From contig NZ_JAQGNT010000083.1 of NCBI RefSeq assembly GCF_028291725.1, positions 1 to 47,522 of the forward strand: 47,522 bases of DNA, in the 5' to 3' direction. Origin of the DNA: Hydrocarboniphaga sp. GTDB lineage: Bacteria; Pseudomonadota; Gammaproteobacteria; Nevskiales; Nevskiaceae. Below the pieces are notes generated by a model, which was not told the origin of the DNA, did no database searches, and worked only from the letters and a program-made list of their open reading frames with translations. Shown in pieces: positions 9,165 through 17,974 of the stretch. Each line of letters opens with the position of its first letter. The stretch's first letter is position 1. Position numbers and translations under genes: made by a program.

Positions 9165-11561
9165 TTAGTGCGGGCGTACCGCCTCAGTTGACGCGGCAGG
9201 AACTTGCGCCGGCGTATCCGATGCCTTGGGCTCGGGCATCGTTTCGAGCGCGATCTTCAGCACGTCCTCGATCCAACGCACTGGCTCGATCCTCAGTTCC
9301 TTTTTGATATTCGCCGGGATGTCCGCGAGATCCTTGGTGTTTTCCTGAGGGATCACGACCGTGCGAATGCCGCCGCGCTGAGCCGCGAGCAGTTTCTCCT
9401 TGAGCCCGCCGATCGGCAGCACTTCGCCGCGCAGCGTGATCTCGCCGGTCATCGCGACATCGGCGCGCACCGGGATGTTGGTCAGCGCCGACACGATTGC
9501 GATGCACATCGCGACACCGGCGCTGGGGCCGTCCTTCGGCGTTGCGCCTTCCGGCACATGCACATGGATGTCGTTGGCCTGATGGAACGCGGGATCGATG
9601 CCGAGCGCGCGCGCGCGCGAACGCACGACAGTCAGCGCCGCTGCGATCGACTCCTGCATGACATTGCCGAGCGAACCGGTCTGCGTAAGCTTGCCCTTGC
9701 CCGGCGCCAGCGCGGCTTCGATCGACAGCAACTCGCCGCCAACTTCGGTCCACGCCAGACCGGTAACCTGGCCAACCTGATTCTTTTCTTCCGCGCGCCC
9801 ATAGCGAAAGCGCTGCACGCCCAGGTATTTGTCGAGGTTCTTCTCGGTGACTTTCACCGCCTTGTCGCTCGGCTTCAGCAGCACTTCCTTGACGACCTTG
9901 CGCGCAATCTTGCTGATCTCGCGTTCGAGGTTGCGCACGCCGGCTTCGCGCGTGTAATGACGCACCACGCCGCGTATCGCGCCATCGTTGATCTCGAGCT
10001 CGCCCACCGGCTTCAGACCGTTGTTCTTCAACTGTTTGGGAATCAGATACTGCCTGGCGATATTGAGCTTCTCGTCTTCGGTATACCCGGCAAGACGGAT
10101 CACTTCCATGCGATCGAGCAGCGGCCCCGGAATGTTCAGCGTGTTGGCGGTGGCGACGAACATCACGTCCGACAGATCGAGGTCGACGTCGAGGTAATGA
10201 TCGTTGAACGTCGAGTTCTGCTCCGGGTCCAGTACTTCGAGCAGCGCCGACGAGGGATCGCCGCGGAAGTCGTTGCTCATCTTGTCGATTTCATCCAACA
10301 GGAACAGCGGGTTCTTGACGCCGACTTTCGACAGGTTCTGCACGATCTTGCCGGGCATCGCGCCGATGTAGGTGCGGCGATGGCCACGGATCTCGGCCTC
10401 GTCGCGCACGCCGCCCAGCGACATGCGCACAAACTTGCGGTTCACCGCTTCGGCGATCGAGCGGCCGAGGCTGGTCTTGCCGACACCCGGCGGGCCGACC
10501 AGGCACAGGATCGGGCCACGCAGCTTCTTCACGCGGCTCTGCACCGCGAGATATTCCAGGATGCGTTCCTTGACCTTCTCCAGGCCATGGTGATCCTCGT
10601 CCAGCTTGCCCTGCGCCAGGTTCAGGTCGATGCGCGCCTTGGTGGTCTTCTTCCACGGCACCGTTGTCAGATGATCGAGATAATTGCGCACCACGGTGGC
10701 TTCGGCCGACATCGGCGGCATCATCTTGAGCTTGTTCAACTCGGCCTTGGCCTTGGCGCGCGCCTCTTTCGGCATGCCGCTCTTCTCGATCTTGCGCGCG
10801 TATTCCTCCTGCTCGTTCGGCGCCTCCTCGCCTTCGCCGAGCTCCTTCTGGATCGCCTTCATCTGCTCGTTGAGATAGTACTCGCGCTGGTTCTTTTCCA
10901 TCTGCGACTTGACGCGGCCGCGGATCTTCTTTTCGATCTGCAGCACGTCGATTTCGCTTTCCAGCTGCGCGAACACATGCTCGAGGCGCGCGTGCGGATC
11001 GTCGATCTCGAGCACCGTCTGCTTGTCTTCGAGTTTCAGATTCAGATGCGCAGCGACGGTGTCGGCGAGGCGGCCCGGTGCATCCATGCTGGCCAGCGAC
11101 GGCAGCAGTTCGGCGGGGACTTTCTTGTTGAGCTTGATGTACTGCTCGAACTGCGCGAGCGTCGAGCGCACCAGCGCATCGACTTCCTTGGTGCCCGGCG
11201 GGATTTCGTCGATCGGCAGCGGCTTGCACTCGGCGACGACGTAGCTGCCGTCCATTTCGAGCTTGAAGATCTGCGCGCGCTGCACGCCTTCGACCAGCAC
11301 CTTCACGGTGCCGTCGGGCAGCTTCAGCATCTGCAGGATGCTGGCCAGCGTACCCACGCGATAAATGTCCTCACTGCCCGGATCATCGGTGTCCGCGGTG
11401 CGCTGCGCGACCAGCAGGATGCGCTTGTCGTCCTGCATCGCGGCGGACAGTGCGCGTATGGATTTCTCGCGCCCGACGAACAGCGGGATCGCCATATGCG
11501 GATAGACCACGACATCGCGCAACGGCAGTACGGGAGCCAGACGATCTTGGGATGCTTCCAC
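9165..11561 (-). CDS. lon: ATP-dependent protease Lon (endopeptidase La)
   Basis: Lon is a cytoplasmic hexameric AAA+ protease that removes misfolded and regulatory proteins. The 798-residue length is normal (E. coli 784). Domains in order: the N-terminal substrate-binding LAN domain (from [21 protein letters not shown]), a helical region, an AAA+ module with Walker [12 protein letters not shown] near residue 355 and Walker [11 protein letters not shown], and the protease domain with the catalytic serine in [12 protein letters not shown] near 678 and the downstream lysine in [11 protein letters not shown] heat-shock-like promoter lies about 40-70 bp upstream, after a terminator that separates it from clpX. 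Confidence 0.97.
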   Translation of the reverse strand: MEASQDRLAPVLPLRDVVVYPHMAIPLFVGREKSIRALSAAMQDDKRILLVAQRTADTDDPGSEDIYRVGTLASILQMLKLPDGTVKVLVEGVQRAQIFKLEMDGSYVVAECKPLPIDEIPPGTKEVDALVRSTLAQFEQYIKLNKKVPAELLPSLASMDAPGRLADTVAAHLNLKLEDKQTVLEIDDPHARLEHVFAQLESEIDVLQIEKKIRGRVKSQMEKNQREYYLNEQMKAIQKELGEGEEAPNEQEEYARKIEKSGMPKEARAKAKAELNKLKMMPPMSAEATVVRNYLDHLTTVPWKKTTKARIDLNLAQGKLDEDHHGLEKVKERILEYLAVQSRVKKLRGPILCLVGPPGVGKTSLGRSIAEAVNRKFVRMSLGGVRDEAEIRGHRRTYIGAMPGKIVQNLSKVGVKNPLFLLDEIDKMSNDFRGDPSSALLEVLDPEQNSTFNDHYLDVDLDLSDVMFVATANTLNIPGPLLDRMEVIRLAGYTEDEKLNIARQYLIPKQLKNNGLKPVGELEINDGAIRGVVRHYTREAGVRNLEREISKIARKVVKEVLLKPSDKAVKVTEKNLDKYLGVQRFRYGRAEEKNQVGQVTGLAWTEVGGELLSIEAALAPGKGKLTQTGSLGNVMQESIAAALTVVRSRARALGIDPAFHQANDIHVHVPEGATPKDGPSAGVAMCIAIVSALTNIPVRADVAMTGEITLRGEVLPIGGLKEKLLAAQRGGIRTVVIPQENTKDLADIPANIKKELRIEPVRWIEDVLKIALETMPEPKASDTPAQVPAASTEAVRPH

Positions 11562-11603
11562 GTGGTTTCTCGGTGGTGAGGCGTATAGCCTTCAGATTAC
11601 TGC

Positions 11604-11632
11604 AGATGAGGATGGCTCGCAGGCTTTTCAAG
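11604..11632 (-). promoter_or_regulatory. Predicted sigma32 (heat-shock) promoter of lon
   Basis: On the minus strand CTTGAAA (11626-11632) is followed after 14 bp by CCTCATCT (11604-11611). This resembles the sigma32 consensus CTTGAAA-N11-16-CCCCATNT. The position about 40 bp before the lon start fits. It was assigned by eye and the -10 match is imperfect. Confidence 0.5.
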
Positions 11633-11684
11633 GCGGCAAGCGGCATAGCCGAGGGTAAGTTTCGAGCAGATGACGCCAGATACG

Positions 11685-11709
11685 AAAACGCCCCGGTGTA
11701 ACGGGGCGT
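11685..11709 (-). terminator. Terminator downstream of clpX
   Basis: ACGCCCCG (11688-11695) pairs with CGGGGCGT (11702-11709) around a 6-nt loop. On the minus strand the stem runs into a short T stretch (A's at 11685-11688). Confidence 0.75.
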
Positions 11710-11737
11710 CTCCTGAAGCAAAAAACTTTTCGACAAC

Positions 11738-13012
11738 TCAGGCGCTGTTCTTCACTTCTCGACGCGATTCGACATTCTCATAGACGATGAACGGCTTGGC
11801 TTCGCCCTTGGCGACGGCCTCGTCGATCACCACTTTCGACACGTTCGACATCGACGGCAGGTCGTACATCACCTCTAACAGGATGTTCTCGAGGATCGTC
11901 CGCAGGCCGCGAGCGCCGGTACGGCGTTCCTTGGCTTTGCGGGCGATCGCGCGCAGCGCGTCTTCGCGCAGTTCGAGCTGGCAGCCTTCCATCTGGAACA
12001 GCTTGGCGTACTGCTTGACCAGCGCGTTCTTCGGCTCTTTCAGGATCGACATCAGCGAGGCTTCGTCGAGCTCCTCGAGAATCGCGGCGACCGGCAGGCG
12101 GCCGACGAATTCCGGGATCAGGCCGAAGCGGATCAGGTCGTCCGGCTCCAGCGCCGACAGCACCTTATTGATCTGCGCATTCTCTTTGGCCGAACGCACG
12201 TCGGCCGAGAAGCCGATGCCGGTCTTGTCGGTGCGCTGCTGGATCACGCGCTCCAGGCCGGCGAAGGCGCCACCGCAGATGAACAGGATGCCGGCCGTAT
12301 TGACCTGCAGGAATTCCTGCTGCGGATGCTTGCGGCCACCCTGCGGCGGAACCTGGGCGATGGTGCCTTCGATCAGTTTGAGCAGAGCCTGCTGCACGCC
12401 CTCGCCCGATACGTCGCGGGTGATCGACGGGTTCTCGCTCTTGCGCGCGATCTTGTCGATTTCGTCGATGTAGACGATGCCGCGCTGCGCCTTCTCGATG
12501 TCGTAGTCGCACTTCTGCAGCAGGCGCTGAATGATATTCTCGACATCTTCGCCGACGTAACCGGCCTCGGTCAGCGTGGTGGCGTCGGCGATCGCGAACG
12601 GCACGTCGAGCAGGCGCGCCAGCGTTTCGGCCAGCAGCGTCTTGCCGGAACCGGTCGGGCCGATCAGCAGGATGTTGGACTTCGAGAGTTCGACACCGTC
12701 CTGCGATCCTTTGACCGACAGGCGCTTGTAGTGGTTGTACACCGCCACCGACAGCACTTTCTTGGCCTGATCCTGCCCGATCACGTACTCGTCGAGCACC
12801 GCGCGGATTTCCTGCGGCTTCGGCAGCCCCTTGGTCTGCGGCTTGGCGTGGACTTCTTCGCGGATGATGTCGTTGCAGAGGTCGACGCACTCGTCGCAGA
12901 TGTAGACCGACGGGCCCGCGATCAGCTTGCGAACTTCGTGTTCGCTCTTGCCGCAGAACGAGCAGTACAGAACTCGTCCGTTGTGCGTGCCGCCGCGCAA
13001 ATCTCCACTCAT
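11738..13012 (-). CDS. clpX: ATP-dependent Clp protease ATP-binding subunit ClpX
   Basis: ClpX unfolds tagged proteins and feeds them to ClpP. The 424-residue protein has the N-terminal zinc finger (Cys17, Cys20, Cys39, Cys42), Walker A GPTGSGKT at 118-125, Walker [14 protein letters not shown], the substrate pore-loop region after it, and the C-terminal small domain ending in VMYDLPSM and later residues. It contains the LICGGAF-like segment [13 protein letters not shown] and the IGF-type tripeptide loop (TGIGFSADV) that docks on ClpP. It lies 128 bp downstream of clpP, as in most proteobacteria. Confidence 0.97.
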   Translation of the reverse strand: MSGDLRGGTHNGRVLYCSFCGKSEHEVRKLIAGPSVYICDECVDLCNDIIREEVHAKPQTKGLPKPQEIRAVLDEYVIGQDQAKKVLSVAVYNHYKRLSVKGSQDGVELSKSNILLIGPTGSGKTLLAETLARLLDVPFAIADATTLTEAGYVGEDVENIIQRLLQKCDYDIEKAQRGIVYIDEIDKIARKSENPSITRDVSGEGVQQALLKLIEGTIAQVPPQGGRKHPQQEFLQVNTAGILFICGGAFAGLERVIQQRTDKTGIGFSADVRSAKENAQINKVLSALEPDDLIRFGLIPEFVGRLPVAAILEELDEASLMSILKEPKNALVKQYAKLFQMEGCQLELREDALRAIARKAKERRTGARGLRTILENILLEVMYDLPSMSNVSKVVIDEAVAKGEAKPFIVYENVESRREVKNSA

Positions 13013-13140
13013 CTCTTTGTATCCTCGTGCCGGCTGTGACTACCGCTTGACGCCGGTGGCCGTACATATAGCACGGCCTCAATTAATCGCAAAATGGCCC
13101 AAAACTTATTGATGAATCAACCAACAGCGCCCCGTCCGAG

Positions 13141-13797
13141 CTACACGGCAGGGGCCGACCGAGTCTCCAGGATGCGGTCGATCAGACCGTATTCCTTGGC
13201 CTGCTCGGCACTCATGAAGTAATCGCGCTCCACGTCCTTCTCGATCCGCTCGATAGGCTGGCCGGTGTGAGCGGCCATCAGCTGGTTCAGGCGTTCGCGC
13301 AAATACAGGATCTCACGAGCCTGGATCTCGATATCCGCCGCCGCGCCCTGGGTACCGCCGGAGGGCTGGTGGATCATGATCCGCGAGTGCGGCAGCGAGT
13401 AGCGCTTGCCCTTGGCGCCGGCCGACAGCAGGAACGCACCCATGCTGGCGGCTTGGCCGATGCACATGGTCGCGATGTCCGGCTTGATGAACTTCATCGT
13501 GTCGTAGATCGCCAGGCCGGCGGTGATCACGCCGCCCGGCGAGTTGATGTACAGATGGATGTCCTTGTCCGGGTTCTCCGACTCCAGGAACAGCAGCTGG
13601 GCGACCGCCAGGTTGGCCACGTAGTCGTCGATCGGCCCGACGATGAACACCACCCGCTCCTTGAGCAGGCGCGAGAAGATGTCGTAAGCGCGCTCGCCAC
13701 GGGCGGTCTGCTCGACCACCATCGGAACGAGGCCCTGGGCACGGCCGATCAACACGTTGGAATCGACGTTGGAATCGACATTGGAATAGGAGGTCAT
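13141..13797 (-). CDS. clpP: ATP-dependent Clp protease proteolytic subunit ClpP
   Basis: ClpP forms the two-ring serine-protease chamber used by ClpX and ClpA. The 218-residue protein carries the catalytic triad Ser118 (in GQAASMGA), His143 (in [10 protein letters not shown]) and Asp192 (in ERDYF), each seven positions later than in the E. coli precursor. The extra residues lie in an unusual N-terminus with a repeated NVDS segment (residues 6-15), encoded by a 12-bp tandem repeat; a shorter protein starting at Met26 cannot be excluded. It begins 36 bp after tig and is probably co-transcribed with it. Confidence 0.96.
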   Translation of the reverse strand: MTSYSNVDSNVDSNVLIGRAQGLVPMVVEQTARGERAYDIFSRLLKERVVFIVGPIDDYVANLAVAQLLFLESENPDKDIHLYINSPGGVITAGLAIYDTMKFIKPDIATMCIGQAASMGAFLLSAGAKGKRYSLPHSRIMIHQPSGGTQGAAADIEIQAREILYLRERLNQLMAAHTGQPIERIEKDVERDYFMSAEQAKEYGLIDRILETRSAPAV

Positions 13798-13833
13798 GTC
13801 TTCTATGGCGGACGATTAGGCGAAAACTTAAGT

Positions 13834-15147
13834 TCAGGCCTGAGCCTGGGGATTCAATAGCTGCTCCAGCGACATCGGCTGCTCGGTCGGTGTGATGCCG
13901 TCGAGCAGGCTCTCGACGACCTGGTCTTCCAGCACCACCGCGCTCAGGCCCTGCATCATCTGGGCATTGCTCCGATAGTACTGTTTGACCTCTTCGGGCT
14001 GCTCGTAGTCGGCGGCCATGTCGTCCAGCGCCTTGTCGACGCGGGCCGGATCCAGCTTGATCGCGCGCTCCTTGAGCACCTCGCCGATCAGCAGGCCGAG
14101 CGCGACGCGGCGACGGGCGGTCTGTTCGAACAGCGAAGCCGGCAGGAGTTCATCGCGCTTCTCGGGCGTCAGGTTGCGCATGTTCATGCGCTGGGCGGCG
14201 TCTTCACGCAGACGCGGGACTTCCTGCTCGATCAGCGCGCTCGGCACGTCGATCGGGTTCTGCGCCAGCAGCTGCTCCAGGGCCTGGGCCTTCAAACGGC
14301 CGCGGACCGCCTTGTCGCGCTCGCTCTCCAGCGCCTTGAGGCCCTTTTCACGCAGCGCGGCGGCGGACTCGACGTTGTGCGCCTTCAGGAACTCGGCATC
14401 GTCGAGGTCCGGCAGCTTGACGCCCTTGACTTCATGCACGACCACGTCGAAATGCGCGGTCTTGCCCTTGAGTTCTTCCGAGCGATAGTCCTCGGGGAAG
14501 CTGACCGGCACGGTGAAGCTCTCACCGGCCGCATGGCCGACGATGCCGTTCTCGAGGTCCGGCAGGAACTGGCCGGCACCGATCTCGAACTCGACCTTCT
14601 CGCCCTTGCCACCCTGGAACGCGACGCCGTCGATCTTGCCGTCGAAATCGATGCTGACCTGATCGCCGGCGGTGGCGGCACGGCTGACGGCTTCCAGCTC
14701 GCGGCGGCCCTTGCGCAGGTTGTCGACCAGCTTGTCGATGTCGGCTTCCTGGATGTTGACCACCGGCTTCTCGATCGCAAGCGCGCTCAGGCCCTGCAGC
14801 ACGATTTCCGGGTAGACCTCGAAGCTGGCGGTGTATTCCAGCGGCTGGCCTTCGGTTTCGGCCGTGATGTCGATCTTGGGCATGCCGGCCGGGTTGACGC
14901 CGGCCTGGCCCAGCGCTTCCGGGTAGCTCTTTTGCACCAGATCGCTGACCGCGTCGAGGCGGGCGCTGGCGCCGTACTGCTGCTGGATCACCTTGAACGG
15001 CGCCTTGCCCGGACGGAAACCCGGGATCTTGGCGCGTGCCGACATCTGCTTCAGGCGCTGATCGACGGCCTTGGCGACGTTTTCGGCAGGGATACGGACC
15101 TTGAGTTGGCGGAGCAGGCCGCCCGGGGCTTCGAGTTGGACTTCCAT
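13834..15147 (-). CDS. tig: Trigger factor, ribosome-associated chaperone
   Basis: Trigger factor binds the ribosome exit tunnel and shields nascent chains. The 437-residue length is typical. The N-terminal ribosome-binding domain includes the signature GFRPGKAPFKVIQQQYG. The FKBP-type prolyl isomerase domain (about 150-240) includes DQVSIDFDGKIDGVAF and FPEDYRSEELKGKTAHFDVVV (read as two adjoining segments). The helical C-terminal chaperone domain ends in LEQLLNPQAQA. It heads the tig-clpP-clpX block and lies about 105 bp downstream of a tRNA-Leu gene on the same strand. Confidence 0.96.
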   Translation of the reverse strand: MEVQLEAPGGLLRQLKVRIPAENVAKAVDQRLKQMSARAKIPGFRPGKAPFKVIQQQYGASARLDAVSDLVQKSYPEALGQAGVNPAGMPKIDITAETEGQPLEYTASFEVYPEIVLQGLSALAIEKPVVNIQEADIDKLVDNLRKGRRELEAVSRAATAGDQVSIDFDGKIDGVAFQGGKGEKVEFEIGAGQFLPDLENGIVGHAAGESFTVPVSFPEDYRSEELKGKTAHFDVVVHEVKGVKLPDLDDAEFLKAHNVESAAALREKGLKALESERDKAVRGRLKAQALEQLLAQNPIDVPSALIEQEVPRLREDAAQRMNMRNLTPEKRDELLPASLFEQTARRRVALGLLIGEVLKERAIKLDPARVDKALDDMAADYEQPEEVKQYYRSNAQMMQGLSAVVLEDQVVESLLDGITPTEQPMSLEQLLNPQAQA

Positions 15148-15254
15148 TGAAGAATGACTCTTATATCGTTGAGAGGATTGACGATCCGGCTACAAAGGGC
15201 CTGATCTCTAGTTATCGGCAAGCACTGTCTAACCGGGTGGCGCTTCGATGTTGT

Positions 15255-15339
15255 TGGTGCGAAAGGCGAGACTCGAACTCGCACGCCTTGCGGCACAGGA
15301 ACCTAAATCCTGGGCGTCTACCAATTCCGCCACTTTCGC
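15255..15339 (-). tRNA. tRNA-Leu (TAG)
   Basis: An 85-nt class II tRNA with encoded CCA. The acceptor GCGAAAG pairs with CTTTCGC. The anticodon region GGATTTAGGTTCC gives TAG. The long variable arm reads TGCCGCAAGGCGT, and the T-arm contains GAGTTCGAGTCTC. Its place upstream of tig is seen in other gammaproteobacteria. Confidence 0.96.
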
Positions 15340-15471
15340 CTACGCGCTCCACGCGGGCTGCGAAGTATATCAGCCATGAACACCCAGCCGAGGTCAGCAA
15401 TGCCGGCGCATTGCTGGCAACTGTCCGGGCGTTCCTGGCGCCTGATACGTGGCCCGATCGACAGGCGGCGC

Positions 15472-15503
15472 TTGACGCTTTATCGATAATGATTATCATT
15501 CGT
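15472..15503 (+). promoter_or_regulatory. Fur-regulated promoter of the heme-uptake genes
   Basis: TTGACG (15472-15477) and TATCAT (15494-15499) are 16 bp apart. The -10 region lies inside a near-consensus Fur box, GATAATGATTATCATTCGT at 15485-15503. Fe-Fur bound here would block RNA polymerase, so hemP-hmuUV should be expressed in iron starvation. The box sits 41 bp before the hemP start. Confidence 0.85.
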
Positions 15504-15544
15504 CTGCCGACTGCCGCAATCGAAACGACGACAAGGAGCTGTAA

Positions 15545-15736
15545 ATGGAACCGACGAGCCTGAGCGCCACCCTGAGCCTGCAAGGCCGCAGCCCGCATTC
15601 GCAGCGCCCCGCTCCGCAGCCCCGGCTCAAGAGCCAGGACCTGTTCCGCGGCACGCACGAGCTGATCATCGAGCACCAGGGCCAGGAATACCGCCTGCGC
15701 CTGACCCGCAATGACAAGCTGATCCTGAACAAATAG
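15545..15736 (+). CDS. hemP: Hemin uptake protein HemP
   Basis: HemP is a small conserved protein found at the head of heme-uptake operons and implicated in heme-dependent growth and regulation in several proteobacteria. The 63-residue product has the family pattern in its second half: [20 protein letters not shown] followed by [10 protein letters not shown]. The first 30 residues are variable and basic/proline-rich. A Fur box and promoter lie just upstream, with an AAGGAG ribosome-binding site at 15533-15538. The next gene, a heme permease, follows after 45 bp in the same direction. Confidence 0.92.
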   Translation: MEPTSLSATLSLQGRSPHSQRPAPQPRLKSQDLFRGTHELIIEHQGQEYRLRLTRNDKLILNK

Positions 15737-15781
15737 GTTTCACCCGCCCGGGGCATAGCGGCTCATGCACAATGCGCCGCT

Positions 15782-16837
15782 ATGCCCGATCGATCCGATC
15801 CCCGCCGCCGCGCGCGCCTGCTGCTATTGCTACTGATCGGAGCCGCCGTCCTGGCGGCCTTGCTCGGGCTCTGCCTGGGCAACATCGCCATTTCGCCCGA
15901 GCGCGTGCTCGGAGCGCTGTTCCCGCCGCTCGGCCAGCAGCTGTCACCGACGACAAGCCGCTTTGAATCCAGCGCGGTGCTCGACCTACGCTTGCCGCGC
16001 GTGGTGCTGGCGCTGCTGGTTGGCGCCAGCCTGGCGCAGGCCGGCGCCGCGATGCAGGGCCTGTTCCGCAACCCGCTTGCCGACCCCGGCCTGGTCGGCG
16101 TCGCCAGCGGCGCGGCCCTGGCCGCCGCGCTGACCATCCTGCTGAGCCACGCCGTGGCGCCCTGGGCTCAGGCCCTGATTACGCCGGTCGCGGCCTTCGT
16201 CGGCGGCCTGGCGGTGGCGACCGCCGCGAGCCGCGTCGCCCGATCCGAGGGCTATACACGCGTGACCACGCTGCTGCTGGCCGGCCTCGCCGCGAACGCG
16301 CTGGCCGCGGCCGGGATCGGCTTTATCGTCTCGGTGGCCGACCCGGGCGCGCTGCGCAGCATCAGCTTCTGGATGTTCGGCTCGCTGGCCAAGGCCGGCT
16401 GGCGCGAGATCGCGGTCGGGGCGCCGTTGATGATCGGTGTGCTGCTCTGGCTGCCGCGGCAGGCGCGTGCGCTGAACGCGCTGCTGCTCGGTGAAGCCGA
16501 GGCACGCCATCTGGGCGTCGACGTCGAAAAGCTGAAGCGGCGGCTGCTGACCGCGATCGTGCTCGCGGTGTCCTGCTGTGTCGCGCTGAGCGGCCTGATC
16601 GGTTTCATCGGCCTGCTGGCGCCGCACTGGGTGCGGCTCTGGGCCGGACCGGATCACCGCCTGCTGTTGCCGGCATCGGCACTGGGCGGCGCCGCGCTGC
16701 TGGCCTTCGCCGACCTGGCGTCGCGGCTTGCGTTCGCACCGCAGGAACTGCCCGTCGGTATCTTGACCGCCGCGCTCGGTGCACCGTTCTTCCTGTATCT
16801 GCTGCTGCGCCATCGTGACCGCGTCGAGAGCTGGTAG
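15782..16837 (+). CDS. hmuU: FecCD-family ABC permease, probable heme importer HmuU
   Basis: This 351-residue inner-membrane permease belongs to the BtuC/FecCD family of iron-chelate, B12 and heme importers. It has about ten hydrophobic segments. Family motifs include [20 protein letters not shown] followed by [20 protein letters not shown], and [16 protein letters not shown] near residue 265. The heme assignment comes from hemP upstream and the HmuV-type ATPase downstream. No substrate-binding protein (HmuT) or TonB-dependent receptor is next to it. No Shine-Dalgarno is visible at the chosen start, so the N-terminus is slightly uncertain. Confidence 0.85.
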   Translation: MPDRSDPRRRARLLLLLLIGAAVLAALLGLCLGNIAISPERVLGALFPPLGQQLSPTTSRFESSAVLDLRLPRVVLALLVGASLAQAGAAMQGLFRNPLADPGLVGVASGAALAAALTILLSHAVAPWAQALITPVAAFVGGLAVATAASRVARSEGYTRVTTLLLAGLAANALAAAGIGFIVSVADPGALRSISFWMFGSLAKAGWREIAVGAPLMIGVLLWLPRQARALNALLLGEAEARHLGVDVEKLKRRLLTAIVLAVSCCVALSGLIGFIGLLAPHWVRLWAGPDHRLLLPASALGGAALLAFADLASRLAFAPQELPVGILTAALGAPFFLYLLLRHRDRVESW

Positions 16838-16841
16838 CGCG

Positions 16842-17627
16842 ATGCTGGCGGCCAGCCAGGTCAGCGTCCACCGCGGCGCGCGCCTGCTGCTCGACTCGGT
16901 GTCGCTCAGCATAACGCCCGGCGAAGTGCATGCCGTGCTCGGCCCGAACGGCGCCGGCAAATCGACGCTGCTCAGCGTGCTGGCCGGCGACCTGAAGCCC
17001 GACAGCGGTCACGTTACGCTGGACGATCGCGAGCTTGCGGCCTGGTCGCTCGGCAGCCTGGCGCGGCGGCGCGCGGTGTTGCTGCAGCAGGAGAGCCTGC
17101 GCTTCGGCTTCACCGCGGCCGAGGTCGTGTCGCTGGGCCGGCTGCCCTGGGGCGATACGCACCACAATACGCAGCGCCGCATCGTCGACGAATCGCTGGC
17201 GGCGGCCGGCGTGCTCGAACTGGCCGGGCAGCGCTACCCGACCCTCTCCGGCGGCGAGCGGGCCCGAGTGCAGTTTGCGCGCGTGCTCGCTCAACTCGCG
17301 GGCGACGGCGACACCACCGCTGAAGCGCGATACCTGCTGCTGGACGAGCCAACCGCGAGTCTCGATCTGGCGCACCAGTATCAGTGCCTGCGGCAGATGC
17401 GCCGCTTCGCTGCCGCCGGTGGCGGCGTGCTCGCGGTGCTGCACGATCCGAATCAGGCGATGGCGTATGCCGACCGGGTGACGCTGCTGCGAAACGGCCG
17501 CCTGATCGCCACCGGCAAACCGGCAGAGGTGCTGACGCCGCGGCAGCTGAGCGATCTGTACGGCATCGAACTCGGCGTGCATCGCAGTGAAGACGGCCAT
17601 TCGCTGATTGCGCCTCTGCACCGGTAA
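16842..17627 (+). CDS. hmuV: Heme ABC transporter ATP-binding protein HmuV
   Basis: This 261-residue ATPase powers the HmuU permease. It has Walker [10 protein letters not shown] (34-42), the signature [18 protein letters not shown], and Walker [12 protein letters not shown]. The insertion of residues between signature and Walker B ([11 protein letters not shown]) is usual in HmuV. An upstream in-frame ATG would add 21 residues running back into hmuU, but the start at 16842 lies 4 bp after the hmuU stop and gives the family-typical N-terminus. The set hemP-hmuU-hmuV is co-directional under one Fur-box promoter. Confidence 0.88.
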   Translation: MLAASQVSVHRGARLLLDSVSLSITPGEVHAVLGPNGAGKSTLLSVLAGDLKPDSGHVTLDDRELAAWSLGSLARRRAVLLQQESLRFGFTAAEVVSLGRLPWGDTHHNTQRRIVDESLAAAGVLELAGQRYPTLSGGERARVQFARVLAQLAGDGDTTAEARYLLLDEPTASLDLAHQYQCLRQMRRFAAAGGGVLAVLHDPNQAMAYADRVTLLRNGRLIATGKPAEVLTPRQLSDLYGIELGVHRSEDGHSLIAPLHR

Positions 17628-17714
17628 GGTGCTCCGCGGATCGGCGCGCTCGGCGCACGCTTTGCTAGGTATCCGAGCGCCTCGCTTTCAACGCCCTCAT
17701 CAGCCGGCCCCGCC

Positions 17715-17969
17715 ATGCTCGAGGTTCACCCGCCCCACAACACCGCGAATACCTGACGCGACTTCTTCATCCTTGGACTCGGCTGCGGGGTTCAATACCT
17801 CGTTCGAAATCGCAGGCGTGATCGCAAGGCATGCGTCCGATGGCAGCTGTCTGCGCACGACACCGACGGTCTGATCAGCGCGACTTGCGATGCCCAGGGC
17901 AAGCTCTCCTTCACCGCCCGGCTTCTGGGCTTTGAAGACAAGTTTGCCTTGCCGCCGACTTCTGACTGA
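17715..17969 (+). pseudogene. Decayed remnant of a small membrane-protein gene (MLEVHPPH-type N-terminus)
   Basis: One frame reads MLEVHPPHNTANT, then a TGA at 17754-17756, then continues with RDFFILGLGCGVQYLV and a further 55 or so residues to a TGA at 17967. The start resembles proteobacterial hypothetical membrane proteins beginning M-EVHPPH followed by W+DFF and a membrane helix. Here the tryptophan codon would have become TGA and the helix is shortened. I infer a gene inactivated by a stop and an internal deletion. It fills most of the 347-bp gap 17628-17974; the rest shows nothing. Confidence 0.4.
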
Positions 17970-17974
17970 CGACG

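Noticed and set aside
9204-11579. A 791-codon open frame on the plus strand opposite lon
   Set aside because: It is the antisense shadow of lon in GC-rich DNA, with Arg/His/Leu-rich low-information sequence and no recognisable domain; lon is certain.
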